64,000 nt of DNA from Brevibacterium iodinum ATCC 49514 (GCF_900169265.1 NZ_FXYX01000002.1:124001-188000); one strand, 5' to 3'; counted from the first letter of the stretch, positions 30,388-39,542 are shown. Numbers and translations: made by a program. The notes: a model not told the origin generated them from the sequence alone.

Positions 30388-32283
30388 CTACTGATCCAGT
30401 CGGTAGACCCGCACTCCCTCATCGGCGAAGATCGGATCTCCGACGGCGGCATCGAGGAATGCCGCATACTCTCCCTCACCTCCCGGCAGGAGCGGAGCTT
30501 CGGGGGCGAGGACGATGAAGTCGACCCCGGTCTCCCTCAGTTCGGCGACCGCCGAGGCGACTTCCGGGCTGTCCGCGCCCGGCATGGGCTCCCCGTCGAA
30601 GACGGAGCCGTGCAGGAGTTCGTCGAGGGCATCCTCGGGGGCGGAATACGTCACCGGCGATTCCGGGCTCGAACCGATGAAGTAACCGCCGGTCTCGCGG
30701 TAGCGGAATCCGCTCACCGACTGCCACACCATGGCTTCGTCGGCGTGGGGCTCGGCCCATGCGAGGGGGCGGGGGAAGGTTTTGACGACGGATCCGGCGG
30801 GGATCACCTCGGCGATGGAGTGCTCGTAGAAGTCCGGAACTGTCACCTCATGGGCGGTCTGCGGAGCGGGGAGGATGGCAACGGCGGCGAGGACGAGCAG
30901 GATGAGGAAGGCGCGGGCGCGACGCAGTCTATGGTGGTTCAGCGCCCATTGGAGGCCGATGCCGAGCACGGCGAAGAGCGCGATCGTCGAGTGGAGGACG
31001 AGCCGCATGGGCAGGATGTTGTTGAGTACGGGGATGGCTTCGATGAGGGCGAACGGACCGGTCTCGAGGGCGATTCGGCCGCGAAGGAGAATCGGTGAGC
31101 CGAGTGCCAGCAGACCGACGAGGATGCCGGTGCTCGTAGCGATGCGCACCGGCACCTCGTGCGCGGATCGTCGGGCGAGGCCGAGGACGATGAGCACAGC
31201 CGCCGCCAGTGCTGGTGCGCCGACGTAGGCGCCGAGTTCGGCGGGGTCGATCTCCATGATCCGGGGCAGAGGGGACACTCCGGAACTCAGCCAGGCCGGG
31301 GCTGCGGGCAGGATCGGGTCGAGCAGGTCGGTGTTCCATACTCCGTGTGGGCGGATGACGCCCTGTGGGGCGTTCGGTCCGGACATGGTCACCAGCAGCG
31401 GGATCGCACACAGCATGGCGATACACCCGGCGACTGCGGAACCGAGACCGAGGGCGACCCATGACCGGGCGCGGTAGAGGCGGCGTCCGAAGACGCCGAG
31501 GCTGGCCAGGAAGCAGAGTGCCGCGAGGAAGGTTCCGGCCAGAACTTCGGTGGAGACGTAGAACTGGAAGCCGAGGAGGAACCCGAAGCCTCCTCCGAGC
31601 AGCCACAGGCGACGGCTGCGCAGCAGAGAACGGCCGGAATCCACCTGTGTCGCGCGGCCGAGGTCGAGGAGAGCGAGGATCGCCCAGGCGGTCAGGGGCG
31701 GAGTGACGATATAGGCGAGGTTCGGGTGGCCGCCGAGCTGGGCGATGACATAGCTGGAGAAGCCGACCCCAGCAGCGGCGATGAAAGCGGGCAGACGGTC
31801 GAGGAAACGGCGGAAGAGCACGGCTGCGGCCAGGCTGCCGAACACCGGGAAGGCGAGGATGAGGAGGTTGTAGCTCACGATGGGGCCGGCCACCCACGTC
31901 ACGGGAGCGAGCAGGATCGCGAACCCGGCGAGCGAGGTGTTCCAGGCTCCGTTGACTCCCCCGCCGAGGGCGTTCATCGATTCCGTGTACAGCAGGCCGC
32001 CGGTTTCCCCCGGTCCGAATCCGAGGATGTCTGCGAGAACCTGCGCGCCGTGCCCGAGCCACCAGATGAACAGTGAGGTGTCGTCATTGGAGGCGACGAC
32101 GCTGCCGCCGGGGTCCGCGGCGACGGAGCCGAAGACGGTCAGGCTGCCGACACACAGGATGAGCGTGTACCACAGCCACGGGCGCAGGCGTGCCCGAGCC
32201 TTGGGGGCATACAGAAAGGGCTCCCGGCCTGCCGACCGGGAGCCCTTCTGGTGGCTGCTATCAGCTGCCTGCAAGCTTCTCAC
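30388..32283 (-). CDS. Large polytopic membrane protein, GT-C glycosyltransferase-like
   Basis: A protein of about 600-630 residues with roughly eleven membrane helices and a C-terminal soluble domain of about 130 residues. The acidic NDDTSLFIWWLGHG after the first helix is reminiscent of the catalytic loop of GT-C mannosyl/arabinosyltransferases that use polyprenyl-phosphate donors; no exact family is recognised. The start is a problem. No ATG, GTG or TTG exists in frame between the rpsA terminator and well into the first helices. The GTG at 32283 used here overlaps the rpsA 3' end and would place the rpsA terminator inside the CDS. CTG 32212-32214 just before RARLRPWLWYTLI is an alternative. 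Function call is tentative. Confidence 0.7.
   Translation of the reverse strand: MRSLQAADSSHQKGSRSAGREPFLYAPKARARLRPWLWYTLILCVGSLTVFGSVAADPGGSVVASNDDTSLFIWWLGHGAQVLADILGFGPGETGGLLYTESMNALGGGVNGAWNTSLAGFAILLAPVTWVAGPIVSYNLLILAFPVFGSLAAAVLFRRFLDRLPAFIAAAGVGFSSYVIAQLGGHPNLAYIVTPPLTAWAILALLDLGRATQVDSGRSLLRSRRLWLLGGGFGFLLGFQFYVSTEVLAGTFLAALCFLASLGVFGRRLYRARSWVALGLGSAVAGCIAMLCAIPLLVTMSGPNAPQGVIRPHGVWNTDLLDPILPAAPAWLSSGVSPLPRIMEIDPAELGAYVGAPALAAAVLIVLGLARRSAHEVPVRIATSTGILVGLLALGSPILLRGRIALETGPFALIEAIPVLNNILPMRLVLHSTIALFAVLGIGLQWALNHHRLRRARAFLILLVLAAVAILPAPQTAHEVTVPDFYEHSIAEVIPAGSVVKTFPRPLAWAEPHADEAMVWQSVSGFRYRETGGYFIGSSPESPVTYSAPEDALDELLHGSVFDGEPMPGADSPEVASAVAELRETGVDFIVLAPEAPLLPGGEGEYAAFLDAAVGDPIFADEGVRVYRLDQ
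32218..32245 (-). terminator. rpsA terminator
   Basis: A 10-bp perfect stem (GGGCTCCCGG/CCGGGAGCCC) with an 8-nt loop lies 16 nt past the rpsA stop, followed on the reverse strand by TTTCTG. It is a classical intrinsic terminator, yet it overlaps the probable 5' end of the downstream membrane-protein gene. Confidence 0.88.
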
Positions 32284-33745
32284 GCAGGGCTGCGAGAGCT
32301 TCGTCGCTGGCCAGGGTGCCCTCGTCGCTCGCCTCTTCGGAGGAGAACGATCCGGTGGCCGGAGCGGCTTCGGCAGATCCGACGGCATCGGCTGCGGAGG
32401 CCTCGGCATCCGCTGCGATGGCCTTGGCGACCTGCTTCTTGTGTTCTTCCCAGCGTTCCTGAGCGGCGGCGTACTGCTGCTCCCAGGTCTCGCGCTGAGC
32501 CTCGTAGCCCTCGACCCATTCGTTGGTCTCGGGATCGAAGCCCTCGGGGTACTTGTAGTTGCCTTCCTCGTCGTACTCCTGCGGCATGCCGTACAGAGCG
32601 GGGTCGAGGAACTCTTCGGCCTCGGGGTCGACGCCTTCGTTCGCCTGCTTCAGCGACAGCGAGATGCGGCGGCGTTCAAGGTCGATGTCGATGACCTTGA
32701 CATAGATGGTCCCTTCGACCGAGACGACCTGCTCGGGCAGATCCACGTGGCGCACGGCCAGCTCGGAGATGTGGACGAGGCCTTCGATGCCGTCTTCGAC
32801 GCGCACGAATGCACCGAACGGAACGAGCTTGGTGACCTTGCCCGGCACGATCTGTCCGATGACGTGCGTGCGAGCGAAGTGCTGCCAAGGATCTTCCTGG
32901 GTGGCCTTGAGCGACAGCGAAACGCGCTCACGGTCCATGTCGACGTCGAGAACCTCGACGGTGACTTCGTCGCCCACGGTGACGACCTCACCCGGGTGAT
33001 CGATGTGCTTCCAGGACAGTTCGGAGACGTGGACGAGTCCGTCGACACCACCGAGGTCGACGAACGCACCGAAGTTGACGATGGAGGACACGACACCAGG
33101 ACGGACCTGGCCCTTCTGCAGGGTCTGCAGGAAGTCGTGACGGACGGCCGACTGGGTCTGCTCGAGCCAAGCACGGCGCGACAGGACCACGTTGTTGCGG
33201 TTCTTGTCGAGCTCGATGATCTTGGCTTCGACCTGCTGGCCGATGTAGGGGGCGAGGTCGCGGACGCGGCGCATCTCGACCAGGGACGCGGGCAGGAAGC
33301 CGCGCAGTCCGATGTCGACGATCAGGCCGCCCTTGACAACCTCGATGACGGTGCCGGTGACAACGCCGTCGTCTTCCTTGATCTTCTCGATGTCGCCCCA
33401 GGCACGCTCGTACTGAGCGCGCTTCTTCGACAGCATGAGACGACCCTCTTTGTCTTCCTTCTGAAGAACGAGGGCTTCGATTTCGTCCCCGACCTCGACG
33501 ACTTCGCCGGGATCGACATCGTGCTTGATGGAAAGCTCACGCGCGAGGATGACGCCTTCCGTCTTGTATCCGATGTCGACGAGGACTTCGTCACGGTCGA
33601 CCTTGACGACTTCGCCCTCAACGATGTCGCCATCGTTGAAGTACTTGATGGTCTCATCGACGGCGGCGAGGAAATCCTCAGCGGTTCCGATGTCGTTGAC
33701 AGCGACCTGCTTCGGCTGCACCGATTCCGGCGTGGTGGTGGTCAT
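32261..33745 (-). CDS. rpsA: 30S ribosomal protein S1
   Basis: RNA-binding S1 protein that brings mRNA to the 30S subunit. The 494-residue protein has four S1 (OB-fold) repeats at about 35-105, 122-188, 209-277 and 294-363, visible as repeated GxVxxxxxFGAFVxL patterns. A long acidic, alanine-rich C-terminal tail follows. This four-repeat form is standard in actinobacteria. The ATG at 33745 follows GGAG. A long leader of about 100 nt separates it from a TTGACA promoter. Confidence 0.97.
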   Translation of the reverse strand: MTTTTPESVQPKQVAVNDIGTAEDFLAAVDETIKYFNDGDIVEGEVVKVDRDEVLVDIGYKTEGVILARELSIKHDVDPGEVVEVGDEIEALVLQKEDKEGRLMLSKKRAQYERAWGDIEKIKEDDGVVTGTVIEVVKGGLIVDIGLRGFLPASLVEMRRVRDLAPYIGQQVEAKIIELDKNRNNVVLSRRAWLEQTQSAVRHDFLQTLQKGQVRPGVVSSIVNFGAFVDLGGVDGLVHVSELSWKHIDHPGEVVTVGDEVTVEVLDVDMDRERVSLSLKATQEDPWQHFARTHVIGQIVPGKVTKLVPFGAFVRVEDGIEGLVHISELAVRHVDLPEQVVSVEGTIYVKVIDIDLERRRISLSLKQANEGVDPEAEEFLDPALYGMPQEYDEEGNYKYPEGFDPETNEWVEGYEAQRETWEQQYAAAQERWEEHKKQVAKAIAADAEASAADAVGSAEAAPATGSFSSEEASDEGTLASDEALAALREKLAGS

Positions 33746-33849
33746 ATAGGTAGGGACTCCGATGGAATATTGGTCCAGATCCGGTACCCTGGCGACAGGT
33801 CGTGTAAGTTGCCGCAAGAACCGAATCCGGTCTCGATTGCGAATTTGGA

Positions 33850-33879
33850 CTTGTATGCACAGGCGCATACGGTTGTCAA
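33850..33879 (-). promoter_or_regulatory. rpsA promoter
   Basis: A consensus -35 TTGACA (33874-33879, reverse strand), an 18-bp spacer and TACAAG (33850-33855) as the -10. It predicts a 5' leader of about 100 nt before rpsA. Confidence 0.6.
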
Positions 33880-33951
33880 TGCTAGCACCTTATCGGGTGT
33901 GAATGCACGCCGAAGAGACGAATCATCACCACCTGGGGCCACGGAGGAACC

Positions 33952-34791
33952 ATGAGCGAAGGAACTGACGGAGCCGAGGTCATCAGCGGTGGCTATCTCC
34001 CGATCGACGAAGAGGCTTCCGTCCGGGCCAATCGCAGCTATTGGGACAACTCGGCCGAGGAGTATCTCGCCGAACACGGCACGTTCCTCGGGGCTTCGGA
34101 TTTCATCTGGTGTCCGGAAGGAATTCACGAATCCGATGTGCGCCTCCTCGGCGATGTCGCCCGGAAGCAGGTTCTCGAGGTCGGCTGCGGTGCCGGTCAG
34201 TGCTCCCGGTGGCTGGCCGAGCAGGGCGCGATCACCACAGGTGTCGATGTCTCCGCCGGAATGCTCGAGCAGGCCTCGCGTCTGCAGCGCGAACATCCCC
34301 TGAGCGCCGAGGCGACTCCGCCGACGTTCCTTCTCGCCGATGCCCGACAGCTGCCGTTCGCATCGAACAGCTTCGATCGCGCGTTCTCCTCCTACGGCGC
34401 CCTGCCCTTCGTCAAGGACGCCGAGGTCGTCTTCGCCGAGGTGGCCCGAGTGCTGCGCAACGGCGGACAGTGGGTCTTCTCGACGACTCACCCGATGCGG
34501 TGGATGTTCCCCGATGTTCCGGGTGAGGCCGGTCTGACGGTTGAGTACTCGTACTTCGATCGCACTCCGTACGTCGAGCTGTCTTCGGACGGTCAGCCGG
34601 TCTACGCCGAGCATCACCGGACGATGAGCGACTGGGTCCGTCTCCTCGTCGAGGCCGGCTTCACGATCGATTCGGTGACCGAACCCGAATGGCCCGACGA
34701 GAATCGGACCGCTTGGGGCGGCTGGTCGCCGCTGCGTGGTGCGCTCATGCCCGGTACCGCGATCTTCTCCACCACCCTGACCAAGGACTGA
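33952..34791 (+). CDS. Class I SAM-dependent methyltransferase
   Basis: A 279-residue Rossmann-fold methyltransferase. Motif I is VLEVGCGAGQCSRWL near residue 70, followed by an acidic motif (GVDVSAG) near residue 102 and motif IV-like FDRAFSSYGALPFV near residue 140. The N-terminal NRSYWDNSAEEYLAEHG places it with the UbiE/Methyltransf_11-type enzymes common in actinobacteria. The substrate is unknown. It has a good GGAGGAACC site and is divergent from rpsA; no partner gene is visible. Confidence 0.9.
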   Translation: MSEGTDGAEVISGGYLPIDEEASVRANRSYWDNSAEEYLAEHGTFLGASDFIWCPEGIHESDVRLLGDVARKQVLEVGCGAGQCSRWLAEQGAITTGVDVSAGMLEQASRLQREHPLSAEATPPTFLLADARQLPFASNSFDRAFSSYGALPFVKDAEVVFAEVARVLRNGGQWVFSTTHPMRWMFPDVPGEAGLTVEYSYFDRTPYVELSSDGQPVYAEHHRTMSDWVRLLVEAGFTIDSVTEPEWPDENRTAWGGWSPLRGALMPGTAIFSTTLTKD

Positions 34792-35188
34792 CGGGGCCGG
34801 AATAGAGACGATCCTCAGCCGAGGACTGTGAAGGCCTTCGCCAGTCCCCCCGCGCCCGGTCAGCCCGGCGAGCACTGAACTTCCCTTTCCGCTCTGCACC
34901 GCGAGTTCCACGGCGATCGGCATGATCGTCGCATCCGCGTCTGCGGAGCTCAGTGCAGAGCGGAGATGTACCGGCTCGCGACTATCAGAGTGCCAGCCTT
35001 CGGCACACAGTGTCCTCGTTCAAACCGCCCTCGCCCCGCGTATCTCACCCGCCGCGCTCCCGTTCAAGCGCCCGCGCGGATGTCGTGTGGTACACGGCGC
35101 GCAAACTGCGGGGACGCGTGAACGAGCGCAGGCGAGACCCTTTTCTGCGCTTGTGCTTGAACGAGAGCGGCGGTTCAGTGGGCAGAGG
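34792..35188. other. 397-bp intergenic region with hairpins and a nested CGTTCA repeat family
   Basis: No gene is supported here. It holds a probable terminator hairpin (34823-34847), a 10-bp inverted pair CCGCTCTGCA/TGCAGAGCGG (34889-34898, 34954-34963), and four copies of a CGTTCA core. Two copies are forward (near 35017 and 35061) and two inverted (near 35119 and 35157). The outermost pair forms a 9-bp perfect inverted repeat (CTCGTTCAA 35015-35023, TTGAACGAG 35157-35165). It separates the convergent methyltransferase and polA. Confidence 0.7.
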
Positions 35189-37852
35189 TCAGTGGGCGGC
35201 GGCGTGCCAGGATCGTCCGGTGCCGACGTTGACGTCCAGAGGCACATCGAGTTCGAAGGCCGACCCCATCTCCTCCGTGACGATCGTCTTCACCTCATCG
35301 ATCTCGTCCGGACGGACGTCGACGATGATCTCGTCATGGACCTGCAGCAGCATCGGCGAGCGGAGACCGTCCAGACGGCCGGCCACCTTGAGCATGGCGA
35401 TCTTCATGATGTCGGCTGCCGAACCCTGGATCGGAGCATTGAGTGCGGCGCGTTCGGCCATGTCCCGCAGCTGCCGACGCTCGCTGTGCAGCGCCGGCAG
35501 ATAACGACGACGGCCCATGATGGTCTCCGTGAACCCCTTCGCGCGAGCCTGCTCGACGATGTCGTCGAGGTAGTCCTTGACGGCACCGAAGCGTTCGAAG
35601 TACTGGTCCATCAGCCCCTTGGCTTCATCGACGCCGATCGCAAGCTGCCGGGAGAGGCCGTAGGCGGAGAGCCCGTATACCAGCCCGTAGGACATGGCCT
35701 TGACCTTCGAGCGCATCTCGGAGTCCACGTCGTCGATGCCGACTCCGAAGACCTTCGAGCCGACATAGGAGTGGAGATCCTCGCCGTCCTTGAACGCCTG
35801 GATGAGCGCGGCATCGCCGGACAGATGAGCCATGATCCGCATTTCGATCTGCGAGTAGTCGGCGGTGAGCAGAGTCCCCTCAGCCACCTCGGGGTCGGCG
35901 ATGAAGATGTCTCGGATGCGGCGGCCTGATTCGGTCCGCACCGGAATGTTCTGCAGGTTCGGGTCCAGCGACGAAAGCCGTCCGGTGGCGGCCACGGTCT
36001 GCTGGTAGGTGGTGTGGATGCGGCCGTCGTCGGCAACAGTTTTGAGCAGTCCGACGACGGTCTGCTTGAGCTTCGTCGAATCCCGGTAGGCCAGCAGGTG
36101 TTGGAGGAAGGGGTGTTCGGTCTTGACGAACAGTTCGGCCAGGGCGTCGGCATCGGTCGTATAACCGGTCTTCGTCCGCTTGGTCTTGGGCATATCGAGT
36201 TCGTCGAAGAGCACGGCCTGCAGCTGTTTGGGAGAACCGAGGTTCACCTCGTGGCCGATCGCCTCATAGGCTTCCCCCGCGCTGGCTTCGGCCTGTTTCG
36301 TGAATTCGTCGATGAGGTTCGACAGTCCGGTCTCGTCGACGGCGATCCCGGTCGCTTCCATGCGCGCGAGCACGTGCACGAGCGGCAGTTCGATCTCGCG
36401 GTAGACCTCCGTCATGTTCGCGTCCTCGACGGCCTTCGCGAGCACCTCGTGAACCTCGAGCAGGGCGGCGGCACGTTGGCCGTGCGTAGTCGCCGCGGCA
36501 TCCGAGTCGAGGTCGAGGGCCAGCTGTCCTGTATCGAACTCGGGTTCGCTGAGATCCATTCCGGCGCGGTCGGCGGCGATCTGACCGAGTTCGTAGGACC
36601 GGGCATCGGGAACGAGGAGGTAGGCAGCCAGGGCCGTGTCCCCGGCGATATCCGTCACGGACAGTCCCATCGACTCCCACGCTTTGATCTGCAGCTTCGA
36701 ACTGTGGAGGATGAGCGAATGCCCGCCCAGGGTGGAACCGAGCGCGCCGACGGCCTTCTGCCCCGCCTCGGCGAGGTCGACGACCCAGGCCTGGCCGGGT
36801 TCGGCGGAGACCGCCAGGGTCCGTGCCTGACCGTGTCCGAGTTCGAAGGAGGCGTCGGAATCAAGCGCCAGCACATCGTGGTCGGCGATCTTCGTCAGCA
36901 GAGTGTCGATGTCGACGGTCTCGATGTTCGTCTCGCGTGTCGGTGCCGGCTCGGACTCGGCTCCGGCCTCGGGGAAGATCGCGGCCAGACGCTTGCCGAG
37001 GGCCTGGAACTCGAGTTGGTCGAACAGGCTCGACAGCTCGGCCGGGTCGCCTTCGCCCCAGGCCAGGTCGTCGAACTCCAGTCCCAAGTCGACGTCGTCG
37101 AGGAGGCGGTTGAGTCGGTAGTTCCGCTCCACCTCGCTGATATGGTCGCGCAGCTTCTCACCGACCTTGCCGCCGATCTTGTCGGCGTTGTCCAACACCC
37201 CGGGCAGATCGACGTGTGCGGTGAGCCATTTCGCGGCGGTCTTGTCACCGACTCCGGGCACACCGGGCAGATTGTCGGCCTTCTCACCGACGAGCGCGGC
37301 CAGCCCCCGGTAGTTCGCGGGGCTCACCCCGTACTTCTCCTCGACCGCGGCCGGCGTCATCCGGTTGAGGTCGCTGACTCCGCGTTTCGGGTAGAGGATC
37401 GTCACCCGGTCGGAGACGAGTTGGAACGAATCCTTGTCTCCGCTCATCACCTCGACGAACGAGCCGGCGTCCGTGCCCATCTTCGCCATCGTCGCCAGAA
37501 CATCATCGGCCTCGAACCCCTCCTTCGTCACCACCCGGATGCCCATCGCCGTGACGATGTCCTTGATGAGGTCGATCTGCGGATGGAACTCGGGCGGAGT
37601 CTTCGCCCGTCCGGCCTTGTACTCGGGGTATTCCTCGAGGCGGAACGTCTGGCGTCCGAGGTCGAAGGCCACGGCCACGTGGCTGGGCTCTTCGTCGCGG
37701 AGGACGTTGATGAGCATGGAGATGAAGCCGTAGATGGCGTTCGTCGTCTGGCCGGTGCTGGTGGAGAAGTTCTCGACCGGCAGGGCGTGGAATGCCCGGT
37801 AGGCCAGGGAGTGTCCGTCGATGAGCAGGAGGGATTCGTTTGAGTGACTCAC
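35189..37852 (-). CDS. polA: DNA polymerase I
   Basis: Repair and Okazaki-fragment-processing polymerase of 887 residues. The 5'-3' exonuclease domain covers residues 1-290 (IDGHSLAYRAFHAL, EADDVLATMA, GDKDSFQLVS). A middle domain covers about 305-490, and the family A polymerase domain follows with motif A TADYSQIEMRIMAHLSGD, motif B RSKVKAMSYGLVYG and motif C LLQVHDEIIVD. In the middle domain the proofreading Exo I motif DxE is replaced by DSD (331-333), so 3'-5' exonuclease activity is unlikely, as known for other actinobacteria. The GTG at 37852 has TAGGCT 7 nt upstream and no ribosome-binding site. Confidence 0.97.
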   Translation of the reverse strand: MSHSNESLLLIDGHSLAYRAFHALPVENFSTSTGQTTNAIYGFISMLINVLRDEEPSHVAVAFDLGRQTFRLEEYPEYKAGRAKTPPEFHPQIDLIKDIVTAMGIRVVTKEGFEADDVLATMAKMGTDAGSFVEVMSGDKDSFQLVSDRVTILYPKRGVSDLNRMTPAAVEEKYGVSPANYRGLAALVGEKADNLPGVPGVGDKTAAKWLTAHVDLPGVLDNADKIGGKVGEKLRDHISEVERNYRLNRLLDDVDLGLEFDDLAWGEGDPAELSSLFDQLEFQALGKRLAAIFPEAGAESEPAPTRETNIETVDIDTLLTKIADHDVLALDSDASFELGHGQARTLAVSAEPGQAWVVDLAEAGQKAVGALGSTLGGHSLILHSSKLQIKAWESMGLSVTDIAGDTALAAYLLVPDARSYELGQIAADRAGMDLSEPEFDTGQLALDLDSDAAATTHGQRAAALLEVHEVLAKAVEDANMTEVYREIELPLVHVLARMEATGIAVDETGLSNLIDEFTKQAEASAGEAYEAIGHEVNLGSPKQLQAVLFDELDMPKTKRTKTGYTTDADALAELFVKTEHPFLQHLLAYRDSTKLKQTVVGLLKTVADDGRIHTTYQQTVAATGRLSSLDPNLQNIPVRTESGRRIRDIFIADPEVAEGTLLTADYSQIEMRIMAHLSGDAALIQAFKDGEDLHSYVGSKVFGVGIDDVDSEMRSKVKAMSYGLVYGLSAYGLSRQLAIGVDEAKGLMDQYFERFGAVKDYLDDIVEQARAKGFTETIMGRRRYLPALHSERRQLRDMAERAALNAPIQGSAADIMKIAMLKVAGRLDGLRSPMLLQVHDEIIVDVRPDEIDEVKTIVTEEMGSAFELDVPLDVNVGTGRSWHAAAH

Positions 37853-37869
37853 ATGGCATAGCCTAGCGT
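37840..37869. promoter_or_regulatory. Overlapping divergent promoters of polA and the thioesterase gene
   Basis: Forward strand: TTGAGT (37840-37845), 18 bp, TAGCGT (37864-37869). Reverse strand: TAGGCT (37860-37865) 7 nt before the polA GTG. The two -10 boxes share bases 37864-37865, so polymerase binding in the two directions should be mutually exclusive. Confidence 0.5.
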
Positions 37870-37894
37870 TCGAAGCTGACTTGAAGGAGAACCG

Positions 37895-38356
37895 ATGCTG
37901 CGTCCCGACGTGTCCCTGACCGCTCACACCTCCCCTGAGGAGATCGACACGCTGCTCGGGCAGCTTCGCACGCCGGGGTCAGGGGGTGAGCTGGCCGAGA
38001 GGATGGGAATCGAGTTCGTCGACCTCGCCCACGATCATGTCGTGGCCACAGCTCCGGTCGTCGGCAACCGGCAGCCGATGGGTCTCTTTCACGGAGGCGG
38101 CCACGTCGTTCTCGCCGAATCCCTGGCCTCGATGCATTCGTATCTGCTCTCCGGCGGTAAGAACGTCGTCGGGGTCGATCTCAACGCCACTCACCTGCGT
38201 GCCGCGCGAGCGGGCGTGGTGACTGGTCGCGCCGAGGTGCTCCACCAGGGACGCACGATCGTCTCCCATGAGGTGAAGATGACCGACGAGGCGGGGCGCC
38301 TGCTCTCGATCGTGCGGATCACCAATATGATTCTGAAGACCGAGCCGAAGGGCTGA
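37895..38356 (+). CDS. PaaI-family hotdog-fold acyl-CoA thioesterase
   Basis: A 153-residue hotdog protein hydrolysing an acyl- or aryl-CoA thioester. The family signature is NRQPMGLFHGGGHVVLAESLAS near residue 50, with the conserved histidine-glycine and the catalytic acidic residue on the central helix. VGVDLNATHLRAAR is also typical. In other actinobacteria this gene often flanks polA or pdtaR, as here. GAAGGAGA precedes the ATG. The substrate is not predictable. Confidence 0.88.
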   Translation: MLRPDVSLTAHTSPEEIDTLLGQLRTPGSGGELAERMGIEFVDLAHDHVVATAPVVGNRQPMGLFHGGGHVVLAESLASMHSYLLSGGKNVVGVDLNATHLRAARAGVVTGRAEVLHQGRTIVSHEVKMTDEAGRLLSIVRITNMILKTEPKG

Positions 38357-38395
38357 GGCACGGCTCGTCCTCGGCGAAAGTCCACAGCGAAAGCA

Positions 38396-38433
38396 GAGGG
38401 CCGGCGAATCCATCTCGGGATTCGTCGGCCCTC
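38396..38433. terminator. Bidirectional terminator between thioesterase gene and pdtaR
   Basis: A 16-bp stem (38396-38411 and 38418-38433) with one G-T pair and a 6-nt loop. It lies between convergent genes. Confidence 0.85.
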
Positions 38434-38473
38434 TCGGGTTCCGGATCCGGACCGTGACCGGTCCGGGAGGTGA

Positions 38474-39094
38474 TTACTTCTTCGTGCCGATCTGTTTGAG
38501 CACGGTCTCAGCGACCTCGCGCATCGTCAGGCGACGGTCCATCGAGGTCTTCTGGATCCAGCGGAATGCTTCGGGCTCGCTCAGACCCATGGAGGTCTGC
38601 AGCAGGCTCTTGGCGCGCTCGACGAGCTTGCGGGTCTCGAAGCGTTCGGTGAGATCGGAGATCTCGGACTCGAGCGAGCTGATCTCGGCATGACGCGAGA
38701 GCGCGATCTCCAGGGCCGGGATGAGGTCGGCCGAGGTGAACGGCTTGACGACATAGGCCATGGCACCCGCATCGCGGGCGCGCTCGACGAGCTCCTTCTG
38801 CGAGAAGGCTGTGAGCAGAACCACGGGGGCGATGCGGGCCCTGGCGATGCGCTCGGCGGCGGAGATTCCGTCGAGGATGGGCATCTTGATGTCCATGACG
38901 ACGAGGTCCGGGCGCAGCTCCTCAGCCAGGCGGATGGCGGATTCGCCGTCCGCAGCTTCACCGACGACGTCATAGCCGACTTCGCGGAGCATTTCTACGA
39001 TATCGAGACGAATCACGGCCTCGTCTTCGGCCACGACTACGCGGCGGACCGGCACGGACTCATCTGAAGTTGATTCTTCGCTGTTTGAAAGCAC
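38474..39094 (-). CDS. pdtaR: ANTAR-domain response regulator (PdtaR-like)
   Basis: A 206-residue two-domain regulator. The receiver domain has the acidic pocket E23/D24, phosphorylation site D68 (DLVVMDIKMP) and K117 (YVVKPF). A coiled linker leads to an ANTAR RNA-binding domain (about 144-203, ERAKSLLQTSMGLSEPEAF). Such proteins bind dual-hairpin RNA targets and prevent transcription termination when phosphorylated by PdtaS. No PdtaS kinase gene is in the window. The GTG start has TAGACT exactly 6 nt upstream, suggesting a leaderless mRNA. Confidence 0.93.
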   Translation of the reverse strand: MLSNSEESTSDESVPVRRVVVAEDEAVIRLDIVEMLREVGYDVVGEAADGESAIRLAEELRPDLVVMDIKMPILDGISAAERIARARIAPVVLLTAFSQKELVERARDAGAMAYVVKPFTSADLIPALEIALSRHAEISSLESEISDLTERFETRKLVERAKSLLQTSMGLSEPEAFRWIQKTSMDRRLTMREVAETVLKQIGTKK

Positions 39095-39100
39095 GGCACC

Positions 39101-39106
39101 AGTCTA
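39101..39106 (-). promoter_or_regulatory. -10 box of pdtaR, leaderless layout
   Basis: TAGACT on the reverse strand followed by 6 nt and the GTG at 39094. No ribosome-binding site lies between them. Confidence 0.5.
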
Positions 39107-39236
39107 GACCAGCCGCTCAGCGTCATGGCCAGCGGACCCGGAAGTTTATTCTGTGAGGGTGGCCACGGGCGGTGACGGTGGCCACCGGAGGGCATCCTCG
39201 GCGGGTGGCGATTGTGCAATCGGTCCGCGCGCGCAG

Positions 39237-39242
39237 TAGAAT
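39237..39242 (+). promoter_or_regulatory. -10 box of the tRNA-Leu gene
   Basis: TAGAAT lies about 44 bp before the mature 5' end, with a weak TTGTGC (39212-39217) 19 bp upstream. Confidence 0.45.
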
Positions 39243-39286
39243 CGTCCCCGTTGCACAGGCGGTCCGCAAGGGACTGCTCGTGACGA

Positions 39287-39368
39287 GCCGGATTGGCGGA
39301 ATCGGTAGACGCGGTGCACTCAAAATGCATTGTCGAAAGACGTGCGGGTTCGAGTCCCGCATCCGGTA
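39287..39368 (+). tRNA. tRNA-Leu (anticodon CAA)
   Basis: A cloverleaf can be drawn. The acceptor stem GCCGGAT pairs with ATCCGGT (first pair G-U). The D-arm region GCGGAATCGGTAGACGC carries the GGTAGA of leucine tRNAs. The anticodon loop CTCAAAA gives CAA, reading UUG. A class II variable arm TGTCGAAAGACG follows, then the T arm GCGGGTTCGAGTCCCGC. CCA is not encoded. A strong hairpin follows 5 bp later. Confidence 0.95.
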
Positions 39369-39373
39369 CAGAC

Positions 39374-39409
39374 GAAGGCACTGTCGAACGTGATGTCGAC
39401 AGTGCCTTC
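39374..39409 (+). terminator. tRNA-Leu terminator
   Basis: A perfect 14-bp stem (GAAGGCACTGTCGA, 39374-39387, with its complement at 39396-39409) and an 8-nt loop, directly after the tRNA. Confidence 0.88.
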
Positions 39410-39542
39410 TGCATTTCCCCGGGTGACGGCGGCTCCAACTCCCGAATCCAGGTCGCAATCGGACATTTCGTGCGGCGGAATGTCTCCGATGGTGACCTGG
39501 ATTTGCCCTCAGAGAGATGGGGCGGGTTCAGTTCACGCGAAA

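Noticed and set aside
34922..35929. 335-codon forward open frame overlapping polA
   Set aside because: Most of it is antisense to the polymerase domain of polA; the rest lies in the repeat-rich gap. No start site or domain.
39140..39190. GGTGGCCAC-type inverted repeats upstream of pdtaR and the tRNA
   Set aside because: Short and GC-rich, expected by chance at this composition; no conserved spacing to either promoter.
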